38,259 bases of DNA from a virus. Positions 28,351 through 35,892 of this stretch are shown here, one piece after another. The position numbers were made by a program, and so were the translations under genes. The notes under the pieces are model-generated. The model searched no databases, was not told the origin of the DNA, and saw only the letters and a list, made by a program, of their open reading frames with translations. Within the stretch, counting starts at the first letter, position 1. Each line of letters starts with the position of its first letter. Where the stretch lies: positions 1 to 38,259 of IMG/VR virus record IMGVR_UViG_3300007735_000698, one strand, 5' to 3'.

Positions 28351-29073
28351 ATGATAGGCAAGAGCGATACAGTCGCTATTGGATGGTGCGATAACGGCAC
28401 CACCGATGGCAAGTTTACTGAAGGGTTAGCAACAGCACTAGTGGCTGGAGCACCGAATGGTATGCCAATACATACCACTATCCGAGTTCAGGGCAATCAG
28501 ATTGGCAGACAACGCCAAGTACTCTTTGACCATTGGGCAGATAAAATTAAGACTGACTGGTTACTCTGGGTTGACTCAGACATAGTACTGAACTTAGAGT
28601 CTATGAAGAAACTCTGGCAGACTGCTGACAAGATTAACAAGCCAGTAGTTAGTGGTGTTTACTTTATCTCTAAGGAAAATGAGGGCAGTCTTATGCGCCC
28701 ATTTCCCGTGCTATTCAATGATGTATCTGAGTATCAGATTCAATATGTACATCCATTGCCACAGGATGAAGTTATCAAAGTAGATAATGCTGGCTTTGGA
28801 TTTGTCTTAATGCACAAGTCTATCGTACCAAAACTTAGAGCAGCACACCCGGACAAGGGTATGTTTATGGAAACTGGCGATGGCAATGACGACCATTTCA
28901 TAGGTGAAGATATTATTTTCTTCCGCCGAATGAAAGCTGCTGGTATTCCACTACATGCTCACACTGGTGCAATAGTTAAACATATGAAGAGATTCAGTCT
29001 TGACTATGATTACTATGCACTATACTGGACTAATGAACATTTGAAAGAAAAACTTAAAGAACAACAAGGCTAG
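28351..29073 (+). CDS. GT-A-type glycosyltransferase-like protein, 240 aa
   Basis: The fold pattern is that of nucleotide-sugar transferases: an N-terminal Rossmann-like part, LLWVDSDIVL with a DxD motif (D75, D77) for metal and sugar nucleotide, then VVSGVYFIS, a NAGFGFVLMHKS segment near 148-160 and a GEDIIFFRRMKAAG acidic motif near 190-205, which in Anp1-like and related families precedes the catalytic base. AGGGGA precedes the ATG. It could glycosylate a virion protein such as the fibre, or alter the host surface. The acceptor is not visible. Confidence 0.75.
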   Translation: MIGKSDTVAIGWCDNGTTDGKFTEGLATALVAGAPNGMPIHTTIRVQGNQIGRQRQVLFDHWADKIKTDWLLWVDSDIVLNLESMKKLWQTADKINKPVVSGVYFISKENEGSLMRPFPVLFNDVSEYQIQYVHPLPQDEVIKVDNAGFGFVLMHKSIVPKLRAAHPDKGMFMETGDGNDDHFIGEDIIFFRRMKAAGIPLHAHTGAIVKHMKRFSLDYDYYALYWTNEHLKEKLKEQQG

Positions 29074-29081
29074 GAGAATAA

Positions 29082-31058
29082 GTGGCTGGTCGTGATATTA
29101 CCGAAGGTCGTGCAACGCGGGCTGTTGCCTTTGACGTAGGCGTACTTTCGGATACATCTATTTGGCAGAACACAGATATAGCTTATGATGTTGCCCTTGC
29201 AGGCATGCCATTCATATATGCAATCTCTGACCAGCGTCCTTATATTCGGCAGACTGCTCCCTACCGCAAGGAACAGTTTGATAATCAGACTGAGCCAGGG
29301 GAGCAGAGCCTTACTGGTTGGTGGATTCGTAGTCAGTCGTCATTCCATGATGGTACCGGCATCGAGTTCTATGACCCAGCTCTTATTTCCGGCGAGGGAA
29401 CATACCAGTTTAAGGATAGCAGGGGTGTTAATGTTTGGGAAGAGGGGCAAGTAACACTACTTAATGCCAGCACTCAAGGACATAATATGACTGGACCCAT
29501 TGCAGCCAATGGTCGTTCTAGTCAGCATATGCGTAGCATTCAATGGAATAATACTAATGGTGTACTTGTACTAGACGAATATGACGTAGATAAGATTGAT
29601 ACAGCAGGAACTGTCACTCATTTTATTGACTATAACTCTGGCGTTGATGATAGAGTTTATGCTATTTGCGATGATGGCACTGATGCCTATTGGGTAACAA
29701 ATGACACTGGTCCATCAGGTAAGTTAGAGGTAAATAGAAAGCCACTTACAGGTAACTCATCTACTTCTGCTACTGTTATGTTTACAGCTAATGGTATTAC
29801 TGTAACCAATGCGGTAATGGAGTTTGTAAAAGAACGTATTGTTATGTGCGCCAATAATGGCGTGTATGAATTCTCAACAGCAGCTTCTTCGTTGCCAACT
29901 GCAATATACACACATCCAGCAACAACCCATGTGTATACCAGCATCACAGCTTCAGGTACAGCAATTTATATTTCTGGATATAATGGTATTCAATCAACAA
30001 TCCAGAAGTTTACATTGAGCTCCACTGGAACGATGCCATCACTAACCTCAGCAGTGGTTGCCGCAGAACTTCCTGTTGGTGAGATAGTCCATCGAATCTT
30101 TTACTACCTCGGGTATATGGCAATCGGAACTAATAAAGGCGTCCGTATTGCTACTGTAGATAACAATGGTTCAATTATTTATGGCCCTCTTATAGTAGAA
30201 ACAACTCAACCGTGCTATGATTTTGCTGCTAGGCAAAACTATCTATGGTGTGCAACTGGAGTAGCTGGCAACCCTGGCGTAATTCGTATCAATCTTGGCA
30301 ACGATTTAGGTGGACTTAGATTCGCCTACGCCAACGACTTATACTATTCCAGTGTCACAGGACATAGAACAACTGCTTGTGCATTCTTAGGCACAACCGA
30401 TAGATTAGCATATTCAACCGCATACGCATCTTCTAATAATGGGTATGTTTATTCTCAATCTGACGGTGCTCTCATAACTAATGGATATATCCAAACTGGT
30501 TATATCAGATACAATACACTAGAGCCGAAGAACTTTAAACGTTTGCTTGGTCGTGGCAACTTTGACTACGGCTCCATGACTCTTGAAACAGTAACTGCTG
30601 ATGGTACAGAATACGATTTGATATCTTACGACTCGACTGTTTCCCCAGTAGAAGTCACAACCAACCAGCCAGCAACTTCACAAGAATATTTAGGTTATAA
30701 GTTCATCTTGTATAGAGATGGAACTGACAATACCAAGGGTCCTATATTTAAGGGATACCAAGCTAAAGCAACCATTGCTACGCCTAGACAAAGGGCACTT
30801 AGATTTCCCGTCTATTGCTTTGACGTGGAGACTGACAAGTACAACGTGCTAGTAGGATACGAGGGTAGAGCCCTTAGTAGACTACAAAGACTTGAAACTA
30901 TCGAACAAGATGGTGACGTTGTAACTTGGCAAGACTTGACAACTGGCGAGTCACGTCAGTGTGTCATCGAGCAAATCAACTTTACCCGTGCAACGCCACC
31001 AGACAGAGGCTTCTCTGGATACGGTGGCATAATTGAGATAACTATAAGGACAGTATAA
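29082..31058 (+). CDS. beta-propeller-like tail protein, 658 aa
   Basis: A GTG start has AGGAG just upstream. The protein is strand-rich throughout, with recurring blade-like units (VYAICDDGTDAYWVTND, IVMCANNGVYEFS, MAIGTNKGVRIATV, YLWCATGVAGNPGVIRI) that suggest a propeller of several blades at about residues 120-460, followed by a beta domain and a C-terminal domain ending RGFSGYGGIIEITIRT. This matches the size and style of tail nozzle or hub proteins of short-tailed phages, though it could be a spike. The stop overlaps the next start. Confidence 0.65.
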   Translation: MAGRDITEGRATRAVAFDVGVLSDTSIWQNTDIAYDVALAGMPFIYAISDQRPYIRQTAPYRKEQFDNQTEPGEQSLTGWWIRSQSSFHDGTGIEFYDPALISGEGTYQFKDSRGVNVWEEGQVTLLNASTQGHNMTGPIAANGRSSQHMRSIQWNNTNGVLVLDEYDVDKIDTAGTVTHFIDYNSGVDDRVYAICDDGTDAYWVTNDTGPSGKLEVNRKPLTGNSSTSATVMFTANGITVTNAVMEFVKERIVMCANNGVYEFSTAASSLPTAIYTHPATTHVYTSITASGTAIYISGYNGIQSTIQKFTLSSTGTMPSLTSAVVAAELPVGEIVHRIFYYLGYMAIGTNKGVRIATVDNNGSIIYGPLIVETTQPCYDFAARQNYLWCATGVAGNPGVIRINLGNDLGGLRFAYANDLYYSSVTGHRTTACAFLGTTDRLAYSTAYASSNNGYVYSQSDGALITNGYIQTGYIRYNTLEPKNFKRLLGRGNFDYGSMTLETVTADGTEYDLISYDSTVSPVEVTTNQPATSQEYLGYKFILYRDGTDNTKGPIFKGYQAKATIATPRQRALRFPVYCFDVETDKYNVLVGYEGRALSRLQRLETIEQDGDVVTWQDLTTGESRQCVIEQINFTRATPPDRGFSGYGGIIEITIRTV

Positions 31059-31261
31059 TGACTCCTGCTGATTGGGCCGGTCTGGCCGTATCTATTGTAA
31101 CACTTGTATCCGCATTGTCTATGGGTGTTAAACACCTAACTAAGCACTACCTATCAGAATTGAAACCTAATGGTGGCTCTAGTATCAAAGACAAAGTCAA
31201 TGTGTTAGAAAATAAAGTAGATTTACTCACCGACCTAGTCAAGGAAGTCTTGAGGAAATGA
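31058..31261 (+). CDS. small membrane protein, candidate holin or antiholin, 67 aa
   Basis: An N-terminal membrane segment (WAGLAVSIVTLVSALSMGV, about residues 6-24) is followed by a basic linker and a coiled-coil of Leu/Val heptads (VNVLENKVDLLTDLVKEVL, about 46-64). One membrane pass plus cytoplasmic coiled-coil suits a holin or holin partner. It begins in the stop of the tail gene (TAATG) and ends exactly before the endolysin ATG, the usual place for such genes. Confidence 0.65.
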   Translation: MTPADWAGLAVSIVTLVSALSMGVKHLTKHYLSELKPNGGSSIKDKVNVLENKVDLLTDLVKEVLRK

Positions 31262-31816
31262 ATGAAACCTGTAGCGAAGGCCGCGAGTCCTGCGGCTACT
31301 GCTGTGCTCAAACAAGCGACAGCACTGTGGCCGAAGCGCAAGAAACTATCCGACGGATTATTGCCATCTCTGGCTCATCAGAAAGCAAATCCGAATTCCG
31401 ACCACAACACGGGTCTTGCTGTTGACTTGACACATGACCCCAAGAATGGGGTTGATTGTGCCCAGATATTCGAGAATCTTAAAAAGGATAAGCGGGTTTC
31501 CTACCTTATCTTCAATAAAAAAATTTGGTCACGCGACAAGGCTAAGTCTGGCAATCGGCCTTACAGTGGTGGCAACCCTCACACTAAGCATCTTCATATT
31601 TCTATCAACGCTGATAGCGCTAATGACACTAGTGATTGGTTTAGCTGGATGAAGCCAAAGCCAAAGACTGTGCCAGTCAAGAAGGCTGTTGATAAGAAAC
31701 CTCAACCTAAGTACAATACCGAGAAATCGATTATCGGTTCATTGTTTGGAAGAGGAGTGAAGAAGGCAACTTGTACATGCAAGACCTGCCCAGTCCACAA
31801 GAAAGGCAAGAAATGA
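31262..31816 (+). CDS. endolysin, M15-type peptidase, 184 aa
   Basis: The zinc peptidase signature SxHxxGxAxD is present as SDHNTGLAVD (H48, D55), and HTKHLHISI gives the later zinc His (H110 or H112), the hallmarks of VanY/M15 D,D-peptidases that cut peptidoglycan cross-links. After about residue 130 comes a Lys/Pro-rich linker and a CTCKTCPVH zinc-knuckle-like tail that may bind the cell wall. It lies between two small membrane proteins, a standard lysis cassette. The ATG directly follows the previous stop. Confidence 0.87.
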   Translation: MKPVAKAASPAATAVLKQATALWPKRKKLSDGLLPSLAHQKANPNSDHNTGLAVDLTHDPKNGVDCAQIFENLKKDKRVSYLIFNKKIWSRDKAKSGNRPYSGGNPHTKHLHISINADSANDTSDWFSWMKPKPKTVPVKKAVDKKPQPKYNTEKSIIGSLFGRGVKKATCTCKTCPVHKKGKK

Positions 31817-32025
31817 AAAAACTTGTAAAGAAGTTAAAGAGCAAAGAGTTCAAGGCTGTATTCAAGTCCTACCTGCGTGCCGTGCTGGCATCGGCTGTGA
31901 CCATGGGAATCGCCTTGCTAACTGACATGGCTCCAGAATATGCTATCCTCATCGGTGGCCTAGCTGCCCCAGCCGTCAAGTGGGCTGATAAGGCAGAAGC
32001 AGAGTTTGGTCGCAAGTTTGACTAG
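31813..32025 (+). CDS. holin candidate, 70 aa
   Basis: The ATG at 31813 overlaps the endolysin stop by four bases (ATGA). After a Lys-rich N-terminus (KKLVKKLKSKEFK) come two hydrophobic segments (AVLASAVTMGIALLTDM and YAILIGGLAAPAVKWA, about residues 20-58) and a charged end (DKAEAEFGRKFD). The layout fits small two-pass holins of the r1t-like type. It is the last gene before the operon terminator. Confidence 0.72.
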   Translation: MKKLVKKLKSKEFKAVFKSYLRAVLASAVTMGIALLTDMAPEYAILIGGLAAPAVKWADKAEAEFGRKFD

Positions 32026-32042
32026 GCTACACAGTAGCCCTT

Positions 32043-32065
32043 TAAACGCCTTCTAAGGCGGTTTA
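32043..32065 (+). terminator. first stem-loop of the virion-operon terminator
   Basis: TAAACGCC-TTCTAA-GGCGGTTTA, an imperfect stem with one bulged G, 17 bp after the holin stop. It leads into the stronger hairpin at 32076. Confidence 0.55.
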
Positions 32066-32075
32066 TAGACACGAA

Positions 32076-32118
32076 ACCCCCCAACCTAGGGTAATTACCT
32101 TAGGAAGGGGGGTCTTTT
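32076..32118 (+). terminator. strong rho-independent terminator
   Basis: ACCCCCC at 32076-32082 pairs with GGGGGGT at 32107-32113, enclosing a second stem (CCTA.GGTAATTACC.TAGG), and is followed by CTTTTGT. It separates the virion and lysis operon from the replication arm. Confidence 0.82.
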
Positions 32119-32143
32119 GTGTTTCCGATAGATAGATAAATAC

Positions 32144-32172
32144 TTGACAGCTTCCCCTCTGTCAGGTATAAT
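32144..32172 (+). promoter_or_regulatory. consensus promoter for the replication arm
   Basis: TTGACA (32144-32149), 17-bp spacer, TATAAT (32167-32172), a perfect match. It lies between the terminator and the nuclease gene, with a start near 32179 and a leader of about 110 nt. Confidence 0.85.
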
Positions 32173-32271
32173 ATATATATTATATAATATAAATAATATA
32201 TATAGACCCCGTAGGGGTCTTATATAATATATATAAATATAATTATAATATATATATAATATATATACAAG
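32173..32271. other. A/T tract with GC hairpin (leader or possible origin)
   Basis: About 100 bp of alternating A and T interrupted once by a perfect hairpin, AGACCCC-GTA-GGGGTCT (32204-32220). In RNA this is a stable stem in an otherwise unstructured leader. In DNA the tract is an obvious easily melted site and so a candidate replication origin next to the replication genes. Confidence 0.5.
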
Positions 32272-32288
32272 TTTTTTGGAAAGGATTC

Positions 32289-32486
32289 ATGGGAGTATAT
32301 CTAACTGACGACTATAAGATACCCGGACATGTATCGTACTCAGCACTGACTACATACATTGACTGTGGATATCTCTACTACCTTGGTCGACTACTCGAGA
32401 TACCTGAACAGCCAGCAGTCTGGTCCGCAGGTGGCTCAGCATTCCACAAGGCGACAGAAGAGTGGGATAAACAACATGTTGAGTAA
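32289..32486 (+). CDS. RecB/Cas4-like nuclease, N-terminal part, 65 aa
   Basis: An AAAGGA site precedes the ATG. The residues HVSYSALTTYIDCGYLYYLGRLL and WSAGGSAFHKATEEW match the start of PD-(D/E)XK nucleases of the RecB/Cas4 type, including the first cluster Cys (C26) and the GxxxH motif. The frame stops at 32486, and the rest of the same nuclease follows in the +1 frame from 32476. Either the gene is split and both parts assemble, or a +1 frameshift or a sequence error separates them. Confidence 0.75.
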   Translation: MGVYLTDDYKIPGHVSYSALTTYIDCGYLYYLGRLLEIPEQPAVWSAGGSAFHKATEEWDKQHVE

Positions 32487-33087
32487 ACAATTATGGGATG
32501 AGGCATGGCATGAGTACACGAAAGACGTCGACCTATCAACGCTTAGGGTTGGTGGCAGGGCTACGAAGGAACGTCCTAACAAAGAAGACGCAGACTTCTG
32601 GCAGGTTGCAGGCCCCGAGTGGGTACAAAGTTACATTGATTGGCGCACGACTAATACGAATTGGAAGATTTGGAAAACGCCTCAAGGCGTTCCTGCGATT
32701 GAACTAGGTATCATACCTGAGTTTGCTGGCGTTCCAGTCAAGATGGTTATCGACCGAGTCTTTGAGGTTGATGGCGAACTAGTAGTTGTGGACTTGAAGA
32801 CTTCACAACGCACACCCGACTCAAGCCTTCAGCTTGGATTCTACAAGGCAGGACTGAAGAAAATATTCGATGTTGATGTCAAGTATGGTAACTACTGGAT
32901 GGCTCGTCAGTCTGGTACTGGAACCATGGTTGACCTGACAAAGTACAGCGATGATATGATTACATACTTCGTAGAAAACTTTGACAAAGCTCGCAAAGCT
33001 GGTGTATTCTTACCAAACACAAACAACTGTAATCGGTGCGGACTCACGGAGCACTGCCCGTTTACTTCGAAGAAAGAGAATAAATGA
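32476..33087 (+). CDS. RecB/Cas4-like nuclease, C-terminal part, 203 aa
   Basis: It holds the catalytic core: IDRVF then VVVDLKTS (Asp and the D-x-K of the PD-(D/E)XK motif) and a Gln in SSLQLGFYKAG, the order seen in RecB-type exonucleases. It ends with CNRCGLTEHC, the three remaining cysteines of a Cas4/AddB-like iron-sulphur cluster whose first Cys lies in the other part. The ATG at 32476 overlaps the first part by 11 bp. It is probably an exonuclease making single strands for recombination or replication. The stop overlaps the next start (ATGA). Confidence 0.78.
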   Translation: MLSKQLWDEAWHEYTKDVDLSTLRVGGRATKERPNKEDADFWQVAGPEWVQSYIDWRTTNTNWKIWKTPQGVPAIELGIIPEFAGVPVKMVIDRVFEVDGELVVVDLKTSQRTPDSSLQLGFYKAGLKKIFDVDVKYGNYWMARQSGTGTMVDLTKYSDDMITYFVENFDKARKAGVFLPNTNNCNRCGLTEHCPFTSKKENK

Positions 33088-33470
33088 ACGAAGAATGGAA
33101 ACTGCAAGTCTCGTATAAGACTGGCACTGGTGACATGATTAACATCCGTGCTAATACTGCAGATGAACTCAGCGTGCTGCTTGAAGGTGTAGGTGACTAC
33201 GCTACGCAGATTGCTGCAACAAACAAGATGCTAGCAGCAGCGTACAATGTAGCCCCTTTATCGACTACAAATTCCACTACAAACACCACGCCTCCAGTCT
33301 CCTCGCCGCCAACCCCGGTCTCGGAAGCGTCAGGTACCGCCGCTCCCACGTGTAAACACGGCGCTCGCATTTGGCGTAGCGGAGTGAGCAAGAATACTGG
33401 TAAGCCGTATGCGTTCTGGGCATGTCCGTCCCCACAAGGAACGCCTGACCAGTGCAAGCCAGTCAACTAA
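33084..33470 (+). CDS. zinc-ribbon DNA-binding candidate, 128 aa
   Basis: An N-terminal small alpha-beta domain (about residues 1-55) is joined by a Thr/Pro/Ser linker (about 58-86) to a C-terminal zinc ribbon with CKHG, then WRSG, FWACPSP and a final Cys, a pattern close to short topoisomerase-type or GRF-like zinc fingers that bind single-stranded DNA. It lies between nuclease and ATPase genes. It could recruit one of them to DNA; no SSB is otherwise recognised. Confidence 0.65.
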   Translation: MNEEWKLQVSYKTGTGDMINIRANTADELSVLLEGVGDYATQIAATNKMLAAAYNVAPLSTTNSTTNTTPPVSSPPTPVSEASGTAAPTCKHGARIWRSGVSKNTGKPYAFWACPSPQGTPDQCKPVN

Positions 33471-33509
33471 ATTAGGAAATCAAATGAGCCGTAGTCAGTT
33501 TATAATGGA

Positions 33510-34325
33510 TTGGCTACGGCTTCTATTCAAAAGGAAAAAGAATTGCGTACACTTGTCAGAAGCGTTGGTCGTCCGAGTATCGGTGGGGAACCGTTACCGT
33601 CATGCTTCAAGGCGTTTGAGTCCAACAAGATTGTCCTCAGGCGGAGTGAAGTGTCGATGTTCGCAGCAGCCCCGGGAGTAGGTAAGTCTACACTTGCCCT
33701 CGCTCTCGCGCTGAAGATGAAAGTTCCCACACTATACATTAGCGCAGACACTAACGCACACACTATGGCTATGCGTTTAGCATCCATGATTAGCGGTAAG
33801 AATCAGGGCGATGTTGAACAATTACTTAATACTGATTTAGGTTGGACACGAGCAGTGCTTGCCAAGGGCAGCCATATTGTTTGGTCATTCGAATCAGCAC
33901 CATCTCTACAGGATATTGACGAGGAAGTACAAGCCTTCGAAGAACTATGGGGATGCCCACCACAACTGATTGTGGTAGATAACTTAATGGATGTTGCCAC
34001 TGATGGTGGCGAAGAGTTCGCTTCAATGCGAGCTATCATGAAGGAGTTAAAGTATCTTGCTCGCGCTACGAATGCTGCAGTGTTGGTACTACATCACACT
34101 AGCGAGGCTGTTGCTGGTACCCCCTGTCAGCCACGTAGTGCCATACAGGGTAAGGTTGCACAGTTACCTGCACTTATATGCACACTCGGTGTTGTTGGAA
34201 CAAGCATGGGTGTCGCGCCTGTCAAGAATCGCTATGGTCGAGCCGATGCTGGCGGAGGACTAATGACGTGGATTGCTTTCAACCCTGAGTATATGTTCGT
34301 TGATGACATACCGGAGAATGTATGA
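33510..34325 (+). CDS. RecA/DnaB-superfamily ATPase, 271 aa
   Basis: Walker A is AAAPGVGKST at about residues 51-60 and Walker B LIVVDNLMDV near 151-160, followed by VLVLHHTSE, the motif-3-like strand of RecA/DnaB folds. There is no separate N-terminal helicase domain, so it is a short single-domain ATPase acting in recombination or helicase loading. The only in-frame start is TTG at 33510, without a good binding site. A strong AGGAAA-ATG at 33484 opens a different frame. So either TTG is used by coupling, or a frameshift lies near the start. The stop overlaps the next start (ATGA). Confidence 0.8.
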   Translation: MATASIQKEKELRTLVRSVGRPSIGGEPLPSCFKAFESNKIVLRRSEVSMFAAAPGVGKSTLALALALKMKVPTLYISADTNAHTMAMRLASMISGKNQGDVEQLLNTDLGWTRAVLAKGSHIVWSFESAPSLQDIDEEVQAFEELWGCPPQLIVVDNLMDVATDGGEEFASMRAIMKELKYLARATNAAVLVLHHTSEAVAGTPCQPRSAIQGKVAQLPALICTLGVVGTSMGVAPVKNRYGRADAGGGLMTWIAFNPEYMFVDDIPENV

Positions 34326-34537
34326 CACACGATGAATTACTAGAAGTATTAGAACATACAGCACAAGATGGTATGGCAGATGAGCCAGTGCTCAAAGCCC
34401 TTCGTGCAGTAGTGGAATTGCATAAGCCAATAGTCAGTAATGATAGAGATGGTCATACCTGTCTTGCTTGTTCGTCTGAACTTTCTGTCGCTTATTCCTG
34501 CCCCACTATTCAGGCTATTGAGAAGGAGTTAGGATGA
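34322..34537 (+). CDS. small zinc-knuckle protein, paralogue A, 71 aa
   Basis: An acidic helical N-terminus, then LKALRAVVELHKP, a CLAC knuckle and SCPTIQAIEKELG. The same course (LLAVVHLHKP, CGHC, PCTTIQVIKKELD) is found in the protein at 37115-37303, so the two are paralogues. The Cys and His residues could bind zinc. Function unknown. Coupled by ATGA to both neighbours. Confidence 0.72.
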   Translation: MTHDELLEVLEHTAQDGMADEPVLKALRAVVELHKPIVSNDRDGHTCLACSSELSVAYSCPTIQAIEKELG

Positions 34538-34764
34538 AAATAAATACAGAACTTGTTGGTGGTGTATTTGATGGGAAGCCTATAGTCCTAGATGGCAAGA
34601 CATTACCGATGGTAATAAAACTTCCTTATGTTCCTAACATTCAGGAGTTACTTGATGTTGCTAATCAAATCCCAAGTGATAATCCCGAAGAACCACTAAA
34701 CCCGTACAGAATGGCAACTTATGTATTAAGTAATGATGGAACATATAAGGTATCTTATGACTGA
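34534..34764 (+). CDS. hypothetical protein, 76 aa
   Basis: A small beta-rich protein starting MKINTELVGGVFDGKPIVLDG and ending in a YVLSNDGTYKVSYD hairpin, the style of phage proteins of unknown role built on one small sheet. The start overlaps the previous stop (ATGA). Confidence 0.7.
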   Translation: MKINTELVGGVFDGKPIVLDGKTLPMVIKLPYVPNIQELLDVANQIPSDNPEEPLNPYRMATYVLSNDGTYKVSYD

Positions 34765-34993
34765 TAAAACTTTTTTTGGATATGATTCATTGGGTCGCCC
34801 AGCGTTGCCACCATTCAGTAAGATTTGGAGCGAAGACAACGAGCCAGGTCTATATAAAGGCTACTCTTACTTTATACAAGACAATAAGTTTTATTTCAAT
34901 GACATTGGAGTTCCAGCAGAGTCCTACTGGGAATCAATAGGACCACATAATTTTGCAAATTGGGGCAGACCTATTGAGAGGGAATTGGGATAA
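34757..34993 (+). CDS. hypothetical protein, 78 aa
   Basis: I chose ATG 34757, which overlaps the previous stop by eight bases; an upstream ATG at 34733 would overlap more. The protein is rich in aromatic residues (Tyr, Phe, Trp), suggesting a compact beta fold. Unrecognised. TAATG joins it to the next gene. Confidence 0.65.
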   Translation: MTDKTFFGYDSLGRPALPPFSKIWSEDNEPGLYKGYSYFIQDNKFYFNDIGVPAESYWESIGPHNFANWGRPIERELG

Positions 34994-35181
34994 TGGATGA
35001 CGACTACCTAGAGATTCACGCTAAAGAGATAGCTATGTCAGAAGTGACAAAGCAGATACATAAATTCATACAGAAGATTGAAGATGCTAAACCACCAGCC
35101 AAGGATGACTATACGCAAGGCATACAGGATGGACTTGACTGGGCAATCAGAATACTAATGAAGGATAAGAGCGCGTCATAA
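34993..35181 (+). CDS. small helical protein, 62 aa
   Basis: An acidic start (MDDDYLEIHAKEI), a charged amphipathic helix (VTKQIHKFIQKIEDA) and a second helix (YTQGIQDGLDWAIRILMKD). It may be a dimerising accessory protein. No family. TAATG overlaps on both sides. Confidence 0.68.
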   Translation: MDDDYLEIHAKEIAMSEVTKQIHKFIQKIEDAKPPAKDDYTQGIQDGLDWAIRILMKDKSAS

Positions 35182-35534
35182 TGGCAAACCCTAACGGTCG
35201 TAAAGGTGCACAGTTTGAGACTGACGTAATGCGATGGTTTCGTGAACACGAAGCAGTAGCAGAGCGCCTCACTAAAGCTGGCGCCAAAGACGAGGGTGAC
35301 TTGTATGTATTCTTGCAGGGCAAGACATACATTATGGAGTTGAAGAATAGAAAGAAGCTAGACTTACCTGCCTTTTGGGACGAAGCGCAGGTTGAGGCAA
35401 AGAACTATGCGAAGGCTAGGGGATTGGCGACCATACCTCCAGCCTTCGTCATAGTCAAGCGACGCAATCGTGGCATAGAAAAGTCATGGGTAATACAAGA
35501 TTTAGAACAATGGATGAGAGAGAGATATGAATGA
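35181..35534 (+). CDS. Holliday-junction-resolvase-like nuclease, 117 aa
   Basis: The pattern is that of PD-(D/E)XK resolvases of the Hjc-like type: GAQFETDVMRWF at the N-terminus (conserved Glu), AKDEGDLYVFL (catalytic Asp) and YIMELKNRKK (E-x-K), then a helix with FWDEAQVEA. Such enzymes cut branched DNA made in recombination or before packaging. It overlaps the primase by eight bases. Confidence 0.78.
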   Translation: MANPNGRKGAQFETDVMRWFREHEAVAERLTKAGAKDEGDLYVFLQGKTYIMELKNRKKLDLPAFWDEAQVEAKNYAKARGLATIPPAFVIVKRRNRGIEKSWVIQDLEQWMRERYE

Positions 35535-35892
35535 CCTCCCAAGTATTAGAGATGTGCTTGTCCACTACGGTGCGAAGCTTGGACGAACACACGGGCAAGT
35601 CAATCTGCGATGTCCATTCCACGGTGATACGCACCAATCAGGTACCGCAAACTTGGACAGCAACATCTTCATCTGCTTTGCATGCGGAGTTCAAGGAAAT
35701 AGTTTGCAAATCATTGCTCAGCAAGAAGGGATTACTGTAAGAGATGCAAAAGAATTCGCAGAAAGAATTACTGGAGAAGGCTACAGCCAAGTATCAGGAA
35801 AACATTTATCAGGCAGAAGCTTACCTAAAAAGCAGGGGTATTCCAATCGAAACAGCACGGCTGGCGCGATTAGGCGTAGTCGTCGAGGCTGA
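35527..35892 (+). CDS. primase zinc-binding domain protein, 121 aa
   Basis: Residues about 29-53 carry CPFH and CFAC, the zinc knuckles of CHC2-type bacterial and phage primases, in the expected context (YGAKLGRTHGQVNLRCPFH...IFICFACGVQGNSLQII). The last 40 codons overlap the TOPRIM gene in another frame and probably matter less. Primases lay down RNA primers. In this phage the zinc domain and the catalytic domain are on separate overlapping frames, an arrangement also known in some actinophages. Confidence 0.8.
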   Translation: MNDLPSIRDVLVHYGAKLGRTHGQVNLRCPFHGDTHQSGTANLDSNIFICFACGVQGNSLQIIAQQEGITVRDAKEFAERITGEGYSQVSGKHLSGRSLPKKQGYSNRNSTAGAIRRSRRG

